A DNA stretch of 45,985 bases from Alcaligenaceae bacterium (GCA_947378965.1 CANCMG010000026.1:1-45985); one strand, 5' to 3'; positions 1 through 8,596 are shown, counted from the first letter of the stretch. A program made the numbers and translations. The notes: generated by a model from the sequence alone, not told the origin.

Positions 1-812
1 AACGACGCAGACATCGCAATACCCGACAAAATTCCAATCATCGATAAGGTGCCGCCTGGCCGAATACAACGCAATGACTGTGGCAAGGTTTTTTCACCTC
101 CTAGCTCTACGATGTGGTCATAGCCGTTGCCGTCGGTCAATTCACGTGAAGCTTTCGCCCACTCTGGCGTGGTCAGATAGTTGATGGTGTAGTCAGCGCC
201 CATTTGTTTTAAGCGCTCGATCTTGGCATCACTTGACGAGATGACCGTCACCTGTGCCCCCAACATTTTTGCAAACTGCAAGGCGAACAGCGCTACGCCA
301 CCCGAACCTTGCAACAACACGCGATCGCCCGGCTTGACCTGAGCGCATGACACTAAGGCGCTCCAAGCCGTCACGGCTGCGCAAGGCAGCGTTGCGGCCT
401 CAAGATCAGACAAATAAGCTGGGATCTTGACCAAGCCCTCTTCAGACAAACACATGTACTCGGCCATCGTGCCATCGATTGGCCCGCCTAACGAATGCGT
501 CAAGCGCTCTTGATTCGGCTCGCCCGAAATCCACTTTTGAAAGTACGTCGGACACACGCGGTCACCGACTTTAAAACGCGTCACCCCTGTGCCGATTTCA
601 ACGACTTCACCCATCCCATCCGAAACGGGTATTAAGGGCAAGGTACCCGTTGCAGCGCCATAGCCACGCTCGGGGACAATCGGGTCGCGAAAATTCACTG
701 ACGACGCTTTCACGTTGACCAACACTTGTCCGGCAGCCGGCTTAGGGGTCGGTCGCGTACTGAGCTTTAAGTGTGCAAGCCCCCATTCACCCTCGATTTG
801 AAATACACGCAT
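1..812 (-). CDS. MDR-family NAD(P)-dependent alcohol dehydrogenase / quinone oxidoreductase-like (C-terminus cut by window edge)
   Basis: The reverse strand reads open from an ATG at 812-810 to the left edge, giving about 270 codons of a medium-chain dehydrogenase/reductase. The N-terminal GroES-like part has the VNFRD and SDGMGEVVEIG segments. The nucleotide-binding part has the QGSGGVALFALQ glycine motif followed by a Rossmann beta strand (VTVIS). I see no clustered structural-zinc cysteines, so it is probably of the zinc-independent quinone-oxidoreductase type that reduces or oxidises small carbonyls with NAD(P)H. It lies 10 bp downstream of the acyl-CoA dehydrogenase and is likely the last visible gene of the liv operon. 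Its substrate cannot be told from sequence. Confidence 0.8.
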   Translation of the reverse strand, partial: MRVFQIEGEWGLAHLKLSTRPTPKPAAGQVLVNVKASSVNFRDPIVPERGYGAATGTLPLIPVSDGMGEVVEIGTGVTRFKVGDRVCPTYFQKWISGEPNQERLTHSLGGPIDGTMAEYMCLSEEGLVKIPAYLSDLEAATLPCAAVTAWSALVSCAQVKPGDRVLLQGSGGVALFALQFAKMLGAQVTVISSSDAKIERLKQMGADYTINYLTTPEWAKASRELTDGNGYDHIVELGGEKTLPQSLRCIRPGGTLSMIGILSGIAMSAS

Positions 813-822
813 TGCATTCAAC

Positions 823-1956
823 CTATGTTTTAAAGTTTTTACTGATTCTTTCAAGCAACATTTCAGTTGAACCATCAACCAAGGTCGCAACTTGTGCCGC
901 AGCAACATGCCGCAGCAACGGATAGCTGTCGCGCAAGCCTTCTGCACCCATCGCATGTAACAACGCCGGTAGGTGTCGCTGGGCGGCGCCCGTGGCAAAC
1001 ACCTTAGCCTTCGCCGCCACATCTTGCGATTGACTACCCTCGTCGATTGCCTGCGCCGCACACTGCACTAACGCGCTTGCCGCTTCAAGATCAACCGCTG
1101 CCTCAGCGAGCATCCAACGCCAACCTTGATGTTGGGCCAACGGCTGCCCGAAGGTTTGTCGACGCTGACCATACGTTTGAGCGATACGCAGGCTCTCTTG
1201 CAACATGCCCACACACATCGCTGCGACATACACCCGTGCACCGTTGATCGATTCGAGCGCTCGCTTAAAGGCCTGGCCTGGCGCGTGCAACATTTCATTG
1301 GGCCGCGCAACGTATCCCTGCAAACGAAAACCGCCCGTGCTGCTCGACGCTGCCGCTGAGGTGAACGCAGCAAGCGAGCGCTCAAAGCCTTCACGCTTTG
1401 CTTCAACCACAAAGGCGGCAATCCCAGCGGCACCCGCGCCAGGTTGTGTCTGCGCATACACTAAAAACACATCCGCAATTTTTGCGTTGATAATCCAAGC
1501 TTTCTCACCTTGCAGGCGCCAGCCGTCTGACGTTTGAACGGCGTGGGTCGTGACCGCTGAAAAATCTGACCCCGCCCCAGGCTCAGTCAAAGCGGTACAA
1601 CCGATCAACTCGCCACTCAACAACCCAGGCACCCAACGCTTAGAGACTTCAGCAGGCAACCAACGCGACAGATCATCGGCCACATTCTGTGAGTTGATCA
1701 CAGCCATTGACACACCAAAATCCACGCTGGCCAAGCGTTGGGCAAGCTTCGCTTTGGTCGAATAAGGCGCACCAAAGCCACCATGCTCAAGTGCAACTTG
1801 AATTCCAGTCAAGCCAAAGCTTGCCGCAACGGCCAGCCGCTTTCGCTCACGGACAGCATCGTAAGGGCCAAGCAAAGAATCGGGGCTCATAGCTTGAGCA
1901 CAAAAGCGCTCAAACTGCTCAAACCATTGGGTCAGACTGCGCGTACTGTGCGTCAT
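823..1956 (-). CDS. Acyl-CoA dehydrogenase family protein
   Basis: A 377-residue acyl-CoA dehydrogenase, a normal family length. The FAD/substrate motif TEPGAGSDFS lies near residues 123-132, and the later segment RRQTFGQPLAQHQ matches the C-terminal helical domain. The family catalyses alpha,beta-dehydrogenation of acyl-CoA with electron-transfer flavoprotein as acceptor. At the place where many members carry the catalytic Glu (IYEGT/S), this protein reads LVDGSTEM, so Asp361 stands in for Glu. It follows livM by 5 bp and precedes an MDR oxidoreductase by 10 bp, so the imported substrate is probably oxidised as a CoA thioester. The exact substrate is unknown. Confidence 0.88.
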   Translation of the reverse strand: MTHSTRSLTQWFEQFERFCAQAMSPDSLLGPYDAVRERKRLAVAASFGLTGIQVALEHGGFGAPYSTKAKLAQRLASVDFGVSMAVINSQNVADDLSRWLPAEVSKRWVPGLLSGELIGCTALTEPGAGSDFSAVTTHAVQTSDGWRLQGEKAWIINAKIADVFLVYAQTQPGAGAAGIAAFVVEAKREGFERSLAAFTSAAASSSTGGFRLQGYVARPNEMLHAPGQAFKRALESINGARVYVAAMCVGMLQESLRIAQTYGQRRQTFGQPLAQHQGWRWMLAEAAVDLEAASALVQCAAQAIDEGSQSQDVAAKAKVFATGAAQRHLPALLHAMGAEGLRDSYPLLRHVAAAQVATLVDGSTEMLLERISKNFKT

Positions 1957-1961
1957 TGCGC

Positions 1962-2936
1962 TTAACGTCTTTTAAAAAGGCTCGTGAATACGTACCAAGC
2001 AGAGGCCAAGAGTGGAACAATCCCGCGTGGCATAAAAATTGTCGTTAATACTAGCAACAAACCATACACGATGAGTCGATAGGTTTCGGCAATACGCAAA
2101 AACTCGGGTAAGGCAACGACAAGAAAAGCGCCAACGACAGGCCCCGCCAAGGTACCACTCCCACCAAGAATTACCGCCAGAATCGCATTTAAGGACTGAT
2201 CTACACCAAAAGGCTCGGGGTTTAAGAACCCAATGAAATGGGCATACAAAGCCCCCGCCACACCACATAGTGCAGCACTGAGCACAAAAGCAAACATCTT
2301 ATAGCGCCAGGCAAATACCCCTGCCGCATCCACCAGTGGCTCGTTTTGGCGAATCGCCAACAATACCCGTCCCACCCGTGAATGTAAGACTAAACCACAA
2401 ATCGCGGTAGCCAAGACTGCAAAGATCAGGGTGAGGTAATAGTAAGCAATGCGTGTTTCAAAGTTAACGACCACGCCAAAAACAGACAAGTTCTCTGGCT
2501 TGGGGACACCCGTGATGCCCGACTCGCCACCGGTCAACGAGCTGAAGTTAATCAGCACAATGAAAATCACTAAGTTATAAGCCATCGTCACAATTGCAAA
2601 ATAATGGCCCTTCACTCTTAGGCTAGGGTAGCCCACCACAACCGCCAACACCCCAGCAAGCAAAGGCGCGCAAGCCATGCTTGCCCAGACAGACCACCCG
2701 AGTTTGGTTGTCAGTAACGTCGAGGCGTAGGCACCGACTCCCATAAAGCCCGCAGCGGCAATCGACACATAGCCAGTAAAACCTTGCACCAGATTTTGAC
2801 CTTGCGCCACGATCACCCAGATTAAGGCCAAAATCCCAAGATGCAAAAAGTAGGGAACCTGCACCAATGCGGGCGCAAGCACCAGCGCCAACAGACTCAG
2901 CAACGCCCAGCCAAGGTGGGTTTTCACTGGACTCAT
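1962..2936 (-). CDS. livM: Branched-chain amino acid-type ABC transporter permease LivM
   Basis: A 324-residue hydrophobic protein with about 8-10 membrane segments and the LivM-family region around GVGAYASTLLTTK and the loop GGESGITGVPKPENL. The cytoplasmic coupling segment near RQNEPLVDAAGV fits the EAA-like loop of these permeases. It forms the inner-membrane channel with LivH. The start overlaps the livH stop by 4 bp. Because lipid- and aromatic-acid importers share this fold, the true solute may be an organic acid rather than an amino acid, as the acyl-CoA dehydrogenase just downstream suggests. Confidence 0.9.
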   Translation of the reverse strand: MSPVKTHLGWALLSLLALVLAPALVQVPYFLHLGILALIWVIVAQGQNLVQGFTGYVSIAAAGFMGVGAYASTLLTTKLGWSVWASMACAPLLAGVLAVVVGYPSLRVKGHYFAIVTMAYNLVIFIVLINFSSLTGGESGITGVPKPENLSVFGVVVNFETRIAYYYLTLIFAVLATAICGLVLHSRVGRVLLAIRQNEPLVDAAGVFAWRYKMFAFVLSAALCGVAGALYAHFIGFLNPEPFGVDQSLNAILAVILGGSGTLAGPVVGAFLVVALPEFLRIAETYRLIVYGLLLVLTTIFMPRGIVPLLASAWYVFTSLFKRR

Positions 2937-3790
2937 TTTTTACCCAAGAGGCCTTCAGGCCTAAACAACAACACCACAATCATGACTAAAAATGCGATCA
3001 CATCTTTATAAGCCGACGATAAATAGCCCGCCGCCAGTGCCTCGCTGACGCCTAGAATTAAGCCTCCGACGATCGCACCGGGCACCGAACCCAAACCACC
3101 TAAGATCAACACCGCAAAGCCTTTGATCACTAAGCTTTCACCCAAACCAGGGGCTAGTGCCAGCATGGCGCCCACCAAGGCACCGCCAGCCACACCCAGC
3201 GCCGACGACAAGCCAAACACCACAAGCGCGACGGCATTGACATTGACACCCATCAAAATCGCTGCTGAGCGGTTTTGCGCCACAGCGCGAATCGCGCGAC
3301 CGGTTTTAGTTCGACTAACAAAATACGACATCGCCACAATCAGCACTGCAGTCGTCACCATCACGTATACCCGCAACTCTGTCACCACCAACCCAGCAAA
3401 ATTAAACACACTTTGAAACGGTGTACGTATCACCATCTGATCGGGGCCAAACGCTAACAAATTTAAGCCATCAATCATCATCGTCAACCCAAGTGCGATA
3501 ATGAAGGCGTTGATATGCGCAGCATTTTGTACTGGACGATAGGCAAAACGCTCAACGAGCAAACCTAGGATCGCGCCTACCAGCATCGCAAGCATCATCG
3601 CCACAAAAAATGGCAAGCCCAATTTTTCGATTAAAAAGAACGTGACATAGCCACCCGACATGGCCACAACCCCGTGGGCAAAGTGCGCAATCCCTAAGAT
3701 ACCGAAGACAATCGTCAAGCCAATGGCGATCAGGGTATAAACCGCCCCAATCGCCAAGCCATTGAATACCTGTTGCAAGAACTCAATCAC
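2933..3790 (-). CDS. livH: Branched-chain amino acid-type ABC transporter permease LivH
   Basis: A 285-residue integral membrane protein of the LivH family. It starts with the typical LQQVFNGLAIGAVYTLIAIG first helix and carries the coupling segment RAIRAVAQNRSAAILMGVNV. It should have about eight membrane helices and pair with LivM. It lies 30 bp downstream of the receptor gene and overlaps livM by 4 bp, so both permeases are translated from one message. Confidence 0.92.
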   Translation of the reverse strand: MIEFLQQVFNGLAIGAVYTLIAIGLTIVFGILGIAHFAHGVVAMSGGYVTFFLIEKLGLPFFVAMMLAMLVGAILGLLVERFAYRPVQNAAHINAFIIALGLTMMIDGLNLLAFGPDQMVIRTPFQSVFNFAGLVVTELRVYVMVTTAVLIVAMSYFVSRTKTGRAIRAVAQNRSAAILMGVNVNAVALVVFGLSSALGVAGGALVGAMLALAPGLGESLVIKGFAVLILGGLGSVPGAIVGGLILGVSEALAAGYLSSAYKDVIAFLVMIVVLLFRPEGLLGKK

Positions 3791-3820
3791 ACAAGCAGCC
3801 CTGTGATAGATGACAGGCGA

Positions 3821-5044
3821 TCATTTACGCAGGCCCCTTAGGTACGTCGAATAGGCTGCAGGGTCAGAGGGCAGATCTTGCACATAGATCCACTTACCTT
3901 TTTGCCATTGAAACGCACCATTTGACGTGTAGGCCTGTCCATTTTGATCAAACATCATGCCCGCTACAGGTAGATATTTCATCACCGCCTCTGTGGGCAC
4001 CCCGATCTTGTAAGCGGCCGCTGCGACCTTAAGTGGATCGCTAGCGCTACCAGCAGCTTCGATCGCATTTTTTAAAACATACACTTGGTCATAGGCATAA
4101 GGTGAACTTGGCGAGGGCGGCGTACCGTATTTTTTTGTATAGTTCGCAACGTAGGTCTTCGCGGTAGCGCCCAGTGCCTCAAGGGTCAGCTCAGTCGGGC
4201 GCAAATCCCATACGCCTTCCATTTGCTCGGTGGTGGCAACTTTTAAGAATTGCTCTTCGCTGCCGCTCGTGAAACCATAGCGCGCTACTTTCATGCCCAT
4301 TTCAACTGATTGCCTGTACACAAACGCAGCCGGCTCAATGTAGCCCAGCACCAAAATCGCGTCGGGATTCAAGGCGCGCACCTTGGTCAGTTGCGGCGTC
4401 ATGTCACGGTCTTTTAAACCAAAGGTTTCTTTGGCAATAATTTTGCCGCCACCCTTGACGAACTCTTTTTCAAAGGCTTCAAGATATTGCGTATAGAAGC
4501 CCACATCTAACGAGCCAATCACCGCGATATTTTTTGCGCCTTTGCTTGCCACAAACGTACCCGCTGCTGCACCCGTAAAATCTGCAGGTGGCCGCGTACG
4601 CAACAAGTTTGTTGCGCCCAGTGTCGTGATGCTGCGCTCGGCCGCATTACCGACCATCATCAAGACCTTTTCTTTACCAATAAATGAAGCGACGGCACTA
4701 GTCGGACCAGAACAACAAAAGCCAACAATGTATTGAGCGTTATCACGATCGATGAGTTTGCGCACGGCATTCGTGCCTTCGGTCGGATTGGCCTTATCGT
4801 CATAAGCAACGACATTGAGCTTATAGGTATCGGCGCCCGCTTTGATTCCGCCTTTAGCGTTAATCTCTTCAGCTGCCATTTTTACCGCATTGGCCTGAGG
4901 CAAACCGTACACGGCGCCAGGCCCGGTCAGTGAATCATTTAGGCCAAGCGTCAATTGCTTCTCAGCTGCGCCAGCAAACGCCATTGCCACGGCCAAGGCA
5001 CCGCCTAGCAGCTGCGACACCATTGTTGAGGTACGAATTTTCAT
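3821..5044 (-). CDS. Periplasmic amino-acid/organic-acid receptor of the Liv-type ABC transporter
   Basis: A 407-residue type I periplasmic binding protein (Leu/Ile/Val-binding family). A signal peptide covers about residues 1-27, with hydrophobic core LLGGALAVAMAFAG. The mature protein begins QLTLGLNDSLTGPGAVYG, the usual first strand and ligand loop. The start is supported by an AGGAG ribosome site 8 bases before the ATG. The length exceeds LivK of E. coli and is closer to receptors for other carboxylates, so the ligand is left open. It lies between livF and livH in the operon, with a repeat-filled 244-bp gap on the livF side. Confidence 0.9.
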   Translation of the reverse strand: MKIRTSTMVSQLLGGALAVAMAFAGAAEKQLTLGLNDSLTGPGAVYGLPQANAVKMAAEEINAKGGIKAGADTYKLNVVAYDDKANPTEGTNAVRKLIDRDNAQYIVGFCCSGPTSAVASFIGKEKVLMMVGNAAERSITTLGATNLLRTRPPADFTGAAAGTFVASKGAKNIAVIGSLDVGFYTQYLEAFEKEFVKGGGKIIAKETFGLKDRDMTPQLTKVRALNPDAILVLGYIEPAAFVYRQSVEMGMKVARYGFTSGSEEQFLKVATTEQMEGVWDLRPTELTLEALGATAKTYVANYTKKYGTPPSPSSPYAYDQVYVLKNAIEAAGSASDPLKVAAAAYKIGVPTEAVMKYLPVAGMMFDQNGQAYTSNGAFQWQKGKWIYVQDLPSDPAAYSTYLRGLRK

Positions 5045-5091
5045 ATTTTGTTCTCCTGATTTTTTAAATGATTATTTGTAAGATCGAATTC

Positions 5092-5226
5092 TTTAAGATG
5101 AAACTCTTTTTATGCTGAACTCTTATTAGAAACATTTAGATGAAACTCTTTGTACGCTGAACTCTTAGTAGAAAAATTTAGATGAAACTCTTTGTACGCT
5201 GAACTCTTAGTAGAAAAATTTAGAAT
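5092..5226. repeat. Tandem 42-bp repeats between livF and the receptor gene
   Basis: Two identical 42-bp units (5135-5176 and 5177-5218) follow a diverged 43-bp copy (5092-5134) and are trailed by a partial unit. Each unit contains two similar half-units around GATGAAACTCTTTG and GCTGAACTCTTAG, so the array looks like an older 21-bp duplication that was amplified. It lies inside the transcript that links livF to the receptor gene. No open frame explains it. It may be a mutable spacer, an RNA-processing region or a protein-binding array; the sequence alone does not decide. Confidence 0.85.
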
Positions 5227-5288
5227 CCTTCGCACGACTGTCGATGCATTCGGCTCTTCACCGCAAACTTGCACGACACACAAAAATA

Positions 5289-5990
5289 TTAATGACCGAG
5301 ATACGCTTTACTCACGTCTGGATGCAACAGCAATTCAGCCCCGCTTCCTTCTAAAACAATTTCACCTGCCTCGTACAGATAAGCATGATCAGCTAAACCT
5401 AGTGCCATTTTGGCGTTTTGCTCAACTAATAAAATTGTCGTGCCACGGGCTTTGATTCGCGCAAGCGTTTCGCCTACCTCTTGAACAATCTTAGGCGCCA
5501 AACCCAGCGATGGTTCGTCAAAAATACAGAGCTTCGGACGCGACATCAGTGCTCTGGCAATCGCAAGCATCTCTTGCTCGCCACCCGACAAGGTACCCGC
5601 CATCTGCGAGGCACGTTGGCGCAAGACCGGAAACATGTCGAACATTTCGCTTAAATCGTCTGCCTCATTGGCATCTCGTCGGGTATGCGCGCCCATTTTT
5701 AAATTTTCTAACACCGACATGGCACCAAACACTTGGCGACCCTCGGGGCACATCGTGATCCCATGGCGCACGATCTGATGACCCGGCAGCCGCTCGAGGG
5801 CGACACCTTCAAACTCGATCGATCCAGAACGCGAAGGCAACAAACCCGTGATGCATTTCAAGGTGGTGCTTTTGCCGGCACCATTGGCACCAATCAGTGA
5901 CACGCATTGCCCAACCTTGACTTCAAAACTGACGCCGTGCAAGACATCCGTTTTGCCATAGCCCGCATACAGATTATTCACGCGCAGCAT
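5289..5990 (-). CDS. livF: Liv-type ABC transporter ATPase LivF
   Basis: A 233-residue ABC ATPase of normal LivF length. Walker A is GANGAGKST (34-42), the signature is LSGGEQ (134-139) and Walker B is LCIFDEP (154-160), followed by the LivF-typical SLGLAPKIV. The switch His is absent in the usual LivF manner (VEQNA). It powers import together with LivG. The ATG directly follows the livG stop codon, so translation of the two is coupled. Confidence 0.93.
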   Translation of the reverse strand: MLRVNNLYAGYGKTDVLHGVSFEVKVGQCVSLIGANGAGKSTTLKCITGLLPSRSGSIEFEGVALERLPGHQIVRHGITMCPEGRQVFGAMSVLENLKMGAHTRRDANEADDLSEMFDMFPVLRQRASQMAGTLSGGEQEMLAIARALMSRPKLCIFDEPSLGLAPKIVQEVGETLARIKARGTTILLVEQNAKMALGLADHAYLYEAGEIVLEGSGAELLLHPDVSKAYLGH

Positions 5991-6758
5991 TTAGTGCTCC
6001 GTCCCGAGATAGGCATCAATCACAGCCGGATCTGCGCGCACTTGAGCGGGTGTGCCATCGGCAATTTTTTGTCCGAAATTCAACACCGCGATACGTTCAC
6101 AGACTTCCATGATTAAGCCCATGTGATGCTCAATCACTAAAACAGCTACGCCTCGATCACGGATGCGTAAAATAATCTCTGACAGCTCAGCGCGTTCTTT
6201 GGCAACCATCCCGGCGGCAGGCTCATCGAGCAGCAAGACCCGCGGCTCGGTTGCGAGTGCGGTCGCTACCATTAACAAACGTTGCTGCGCTGACGAAATT
6301 GCTGAAGCCGGTACATGCGCAACGTCCATCAACCCCATAAACTCAAGTAAATCCTCTGCACGTTTTCGTTGAACCCCATCGTCATGACGATACGACTTCG
6401 TGCGAAAAATTGCTTGCGCCGCCTTGGTGTCGAAGCGAGTATGCGCCCCTAACAGCACCTGGTCTAACAAGCTAAATTCAGGGAAAAGACTCGTCGTTTG
6501 AAAGGTACGAGCAAGGCCGAGGGCCACACGCTGACCGATCGTCGCAGTCGACATGTCGTGACCACCTAACAAAATCTGCCCGCGTGTTGCGCGCATGGTG
6601 CCCGAGATCAAATTCACGCTGGTCGACTTGCCCGAACCGTTGGGGCCAATCAGCCCAACGATTTCACCCGCAGCGATCTCAAGCGACAGTCCTTTCACAG
6701 CCTGAACGCCGCCAAAATTTTTATCAAGCTCACGCACGACGAGCAGGGGCTCAGTCAT
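5991..6758 (-). CDS. livG: Liv-type ABC transporter ATPase LivG
   Basis: A 255-residue ABC ATPase. Walker A is GPNGSGKST (38-46), Walker B is VLLLDEP (174-180) and the switch His is H211. The signature position reads ISSAQQR (154-160) instead of the usual LSYGQQR, so the conserved Gly is Ala; this is unusual but the rest is intact. It is the first gene of the operon livG-livF-receptor-livH-livM-acyl-CoA dehydrogenase-oxidoreductase. It is probably controlled from the intergenic region shared with the divergent TetR gene. Confidence 0.92.
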   Translation of the reverse strand: MTEPLLVVRELDKNFGGVQAVKGLSLEIAAGEIVGLIGPNGSGKSTSVNLISGTMRATRGQILLGGHDMSTATIGQRVALGLARTFQTTSLFPEFSLLDQVLLGAHTRFDTKAAQAIFRTKSYRHDDGVQRKRAEDLLEFMGLMDVAHVPASAISSAQQRLLMVATALATEPRVLLLDEPAAGMVAKERAELSEIILRIRDRGVAVLVIEHHMGLIMEVCERIAVLNFGQKIADGTPAQVRADPAVIDAYLGTEH

Positions 6759-6877
6759 GCTTCACGCTCTTGGACTGTATTTGACCCATCAAACCGCATA
6801 CACATCTTTGTTTCACTTCTGACAAGAGCCGCCAATGTTTTGGACGACGCACGATTAAGTTGCAACGATATGGATAT

Positions 6878-6892
6878 TAGACCGATCGTCTA
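6878..6892. promoter_or_regulatory. Candidate TetR-family operator in the liv/tetR divergent region
   Basis: A perfect inverted repeat TAGAC-CGATC-GTCTA lies between divergent livG and the TetR gene. It resembles the TAGACC-N-GGTCTA boxes known for NemR/AcuR-type TetR regulators. On the plus strand its right arm runs into TATAAAAT (6891-6898), a plausible -10 element, so bound repressor could block a promoter. About 120 bp of very AT-rich DNA separates it from the tetR start. Site and role are inferred. Confidence 0.5.
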
Positions 6893-7026
6893 TAAAATCG
6901 ATTGGTATTTACCCTTGATCAATCTCTGCGGCAAAAAAGTGTTATATATCAATTGAATAGTATTTTTTATCTGTATAGATTTTTTATCTTTTTGTGTATG
7001 TATTTAGATATTAATTAATTAAACCT

Positions 7027-7710
7027 ATGGGCACTCTCCACGCCTTCGCGGCCCCGTACGGCATCCGCAAAGAAAAACTGTCGGACGCGGATATGCAGTT
7101 CAAACACGCCCGTTCGCTAGCGGCCAAGCAACGCGGCGATACCCGTTCGGCGATTATCTGGTGCGGCACTGAGTTACTGACAGAGCGCGGGTTTCAAATC
7201 ACTGGCATCGATGAAATTTTGTCTATCGTCGGCGTACCGAAGGGCTCTTTTTATTATTACTTCAAGAGCAAGCGCGAATTTGGCGCGGCAGTCGTTGATA
7301 ACTACGTGCAGTTTTACGCCCAGAAGATGGCTCTGCTGTTTGACAATGCCGAGCGGACCCCCTTGCAACGCTTGCAAGATTTTGTCGACGACGGCAAGCT
7401 TGGCATGGCGAAATACGATTTCAAACGAGGCTGCCTGATCGGTAACATGGGGCAAGAGCTTGCCGCGTTAAATGATGAGTTCAGAGAGCGTCTTGAGCAA
7501 GTGATGCAGACGTGGGAGGCTCGCGTCACAGCCCTATTTCAGCTCGCGATCAATCAGGGCGAAATCGCGCCAAGTCATGATCCTAAAAGCCTGTCGCAAT
7601 TTTTTTGGATCGGTTGGGAGGGCGCGATTTTGCGCTCGAAACTCACCCGCAGCGTGGCTCCACTTGATCACTTTGCACAAATCTTTTTTGGCAAAGTGCT
7701 GGACCCTTGA
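7027..7710 (+). CDS. TetR/AcrR-family transcriptional regulator
   Basis: A 227-residue regulator with an N-terminal helix-turn-helix (about residues 34-82): ELLTERGFQITGIDEIL, then the recognition segment VPKGSFYYYFKSK. The C-terminal ligand domain contains RGCLIGNMGQE, a stretch with a Cys seen in AcuR/NemR-like members. The first ATG is used because base composition changes sharply from AT-rich leader to coding-like DNA right at 7027; an internal ATG at 7093 is possible. It is divergent from the liv/acyl-CoA dehydrogenase operon and is its most likely repressor. The effector is unknown but may be a CoA-thioester or reactive acid. Confidence 0.88.
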   Translation: MGTLHAFAAPYGIRKEKLSDADMQFKHARSLAAKQRGDTRSAIIWCGTELLTERGFQITGIDEILSIVGVPKGSFYYYFKSKREFGAAVVDNYVQFYAQKMALLFDNAERTPLQRLQDFVDDGKLGMAKYDFKRGCLIGNMGQELAALNDEFRERLEQVMQTWEARVTALFQLAINQGEIAPSHDPKSLSQFFWIGWEGAILRSKLTRSVAPLDHFAQIFFGKVLDP

Positions 7711-7873
7711 AAATCAATACCCTTCCCGATTAAATGAACATGATCGGCACCTGCACAGTCGGCACTATTCATCCTACCTTCGAACGGGGTGGGTTTGCGA
7801 GCGCGCCGTTAATCAGAGTCACGTCAGCGTTCAGTAGCTCCCTCTCGTTTCCGTATCTTGCTAAACTCGTGCT

Positions 7874-8284
7874 ATGACACAAGACGTTCGCTGGAAACAA
7901 CGCTTTAGTAATTTTCTTCGGGCCTTTCAAACGCTCACCGAAGCGACCGAGCTCGCGCAGATCCGAGCGCTCACTCCACTCGAACAGCAAGGCCTAATTC
8001 AAGGCTTCGAGTTCACACACGAACTCGCCTGGAACGTACTCAAAGACTACCTCACCTATCAGGGTATTTCTGACCTGGTAGGCTCACGTGATGCCAGTCG
8101 CTCAGCGTTTAAAAATGCCTTGATCCAAGACGGCGAAGTCTGGATGAAAATGATTGAGGCCCGCAATCAAACCTCACATACGTACAACATTGAGACTGCC
8201 CAAGCGATTGTTCATAGCATTTGCCAATCGTTCTATCCGGCGTTTCAAGCCTTTGCAGAACAATTTAAAAAAATCACTGATTAG
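7874..8284 (+). CDS. hepT: HEPN toxin / nucleotidyltransferase substrate-binding protein (HI0074/HepT type)
   Basis: A 136-residue all-helical HEPN protein. It contains RNQTSHTY at residues 97-104, exactly the R-x4-H-x-Y motif of HepT-type RNases, with Tyr104 as the residue that partner MNT enzymes AMPylate in the characterised Shewanella system. The N-terminal helices (ELAWNVLKDYLTYQG) match the HI0074 subgroup. It is followed 12 bp later by the MNT gene, forming a toxin-antitoxin pair. HI0074-group proteins were first described only as substrate-binding subunits, so toxicity here is inferred from the motif. Confidence 0.85.
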   Translation: MTQDVRWKQRFSNFLRAFQTLTEATELAQIRALTPLEQQGLIQGFEFTHELAWNVLKDYLTYQGISDLVGSRDASRSAFKNALIQDGEVWMKMIEARNQTSHTYNIETAQAIVHSICQSFYPAFQAFAEQFKKITD

Positions 8285-8296
8285 CGTACGCCAAAA

Positions 8297-8596
8297 ATGG
8301 ATACGGGTCTAAGCCCTAAAACGATTCATGCTCTTGAAAGGGTCTTCAAACAATTCGACGCCATCGACAAAGTCGTGCTCTATGGCTCGCGCGCGCTGGG
8401 CACGCACAAGCCTGGCTCAGATATCGACCTTGCACTCTTTGGCAGCGAGATCACGCCCGATTTAATCGCTAGCATCGCCATCCTGATTGACGATTTGCTT
8501 TTACCCTACACGCTCGATCTCACTGCCTATGCCTTAATTGACAACGACGCTTTGCGCGAGCATATCGATCGCGTAGGAATCGAACTTTTTCAATAA
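8297..8596 (+). CDS. mntA: Minimal nucleotidyltransferase (MntA-type antitoxin)
   Basis: A 99-residue minimal nucleotidyltransferase domain. The signature GS-x10-DxD is intact: G30, S31, D42, D44 within LYGSRALG and GSDIDLALFG. A third acidic residue is in the strand YTLDLTAY. In the HepT-MntA (type VII) systems this enzyme transfers AMP to the HEPN toxin and neutralises it. The length is the full family length, so the gene is not truncated. It is translated directly after the HEPN gene. Confidence 0.85.
   Translation: MDTGLSPKTIHALERVFKQFDAIDKVVLYGSRALGTHKPGSDIDLALFGSEITPDLIASIAILIDDLLLPYTLDLTAYALIDNDALREHIDRVGIELFQ

Noticed and set aside
5092-5226. Repeats as a CRISPR array
   Set aside because: Units are contiguous with no unique spacers, and no cas genes are present.
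7711-7873. Small gene between the TetR and HEPN genes
   Set aside because: The short frame from about 7736 has no ribosome site or family features; nothing else was recognised there.
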